This document shows, piece after piece, positions 63,645 to 64,000 of a stretch of DNA of 64,000 nt. Below the pieces are notes generated by a model. The model was not told where the DNA came from and made no database searches. It worked only from the letters and a program-made list of their open reading frames with translations. The DNA is from Chelativorans sp. ZYF759 (GTDB taxonomy: Bacteria > Pseudomonadota > Alphaproteobacteria > Rhizobiales > Rhizobiaceae): NCBI RefSeq assembly GCF_012911015.1, contig NZ_WVVV01000004.1, positions 144,306 through 208,305 of the forward strand, given 5' to 3'. Position 1 is the first letter of the stretch; each line of letters begins with the position of its first letter. A program made the position numbers and the translations under genes.

Positions 63645-64000
63645 CTAGTCCTCGAAAGGTTCGACGACGACCCGCCGCCCCAGCATGAAGGCATCGGCCA
63701 CATGGGTGAGCGGCGCAAGATCGACATCGATCTTGGCCGCCGCCACCAGTTCGGCGAAGCGGGCGTAGATGCCCTCATATTCGTGGTCGCGGTCGCGCAA
63801 CGGCGCCTCGCCCTCGATGTCGAGCTCGGCGCCGCCCTGCGACAGTAGCAGGCGACCCTCCCCTGTCACGACCTCGATCGTCCAGGTCTGCGGCCCGGTC
63901 TGGCGCCAGTCGAACTCCGCCTGCACGTCGAAGCCCGTGGCGCCCCGCAGGCGCAGTTCGGCCGCGATGGGGGCGTCGCGGCCTTCGGGAAACTCGAGCA
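63645..64000 (-). CDS. Gfo/Idh/MocA-type sugar 1-dehydrogenase, partial
   Basis: Only the C-terminal about 117 residues are in the window; the frame is open through base 64000, so the start is outside. The final segment YARFAELVAAAKIDVDLAP followed by HVADAFMLGRR matches galactose/L-arabinose 1-dehydrogenases of the Gfo/Idh/MocA family. Next to KGSADH and an XylX-type dehydratase it would oxidise the pentose to its lactone. Stop at 63645, 23 bp before the KGSADH start. Confidence 0.75.
   Translation of the reverse strand, partial: LEFPEGRDAPIAAELRLRGATGFDVQAEFDWRQTGPQTWTIEVVTGEGRLLLSQGGAELDIEGEAPLRDRDHEYEGIYARFAELVAAAKIDVDLAPLTHVADAFMLGRRVVVEPFED

Noticed and set aside
1-64000. CRISPR arrays, tRNA/rRNA genes, intact insertion sequences, prophage
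   Set aside because: No regularly spaced repeats, no cloverleaf or rRNA-like sequence, no transposase or phage structural genes were seen; this was by eye, not by a covariance or HMM search.

Overview
The window reads as a GC-rich chromosome segment of a heterotrophic alphaproteobacterium, most likely Hyphomicrobiales/Rhizobiales (Phyllobacteriaceae-like). This is inferred from the codon use, the dense catabolic operons with ATGA/TGATG overlaps, the HutF/HutG branch of histidine degradation, the XylX-type dehydratase and the many TRAP and ABC importers. I saw no rRNA, tRNA, CRISPR array, prophage or intact insertion sequence. Almost everything is uptake and breakdown of small carbon and nitrogen compounds, with a local regulator in most units.

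Layout. 1-1725: 3' part of a 3-dehydroshikimate dehydratase-type gene. 2059-12061 (minus): one long operon encoding a polyol/sugar ABC importer with two different ATPases, a small membrane protein, then an ABC-2 ATPase, an SDR, an ABC-2 permease and an anchored exported protein; a 36-codon leader frame with a strong ribosome site precedes it. 12254-22507 (plus, divergent): RpiR regulator, a 536-residue MDR dehydrogenase, FGGY kinase, GatD-like dehydrogenase, DeoC aldolase, an ALDH16-type aldehyde dehydrogenase, a tagatose-epimerase-like protein and an SDR. The two arms look like one uptake-and-degradation system: import, redox and epimerisation, phosphorylation, retro-aldol cleavage to acetaldehyde plus glyceraldehyde 3-phosphate, and aldehyde oxidation. 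22508-23109 is decaying DNA (TRAP permease tail, broken SMR gene).

23106-28637: small redox and regulatory genes, including two TetR/target pairs with clear paired operators. 28791-38302: a quaternary-amine unit with two choline-kinase-like proteins, a DeoR regulator, a betaine/choline ABC importer whose two permease domains are fused, and a dimethylglycine/sarcosine dehydrogenase-type flavoprotein. 38370-38501 is a 132-bp inverted remnant of the gene at the window start. 38566-44168 (minus): an acid-sugar operon (DHDPS-like, TetR, epimerase, enolase-superfamily dehydratase, TIM-barrel isomerase, orphan TctB) ending at a breakpoint beside a headless MFS transporter.

45369-55896: histidine utilisation, with hutI-hutH-hutG-hutU running straight into a TRAP transporter (dctP-dctQ-dctM) and hutF-hutC divergent. 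55893-64000: LacI regulator, a second TRAP transporter, a DMT transporter, an XylX-type dehydratase, a ketoglutarate-semialdehyde dehydrogenase and a partial Gfo/Idh/MocA sugar dehydrogenase, i.e. a non-phosphorylative pentose/aldonate route to 2-oxoglutarate. All four periplasmic binding-protein genes in the window are followed by a GC-rich hairpin without a T-run.
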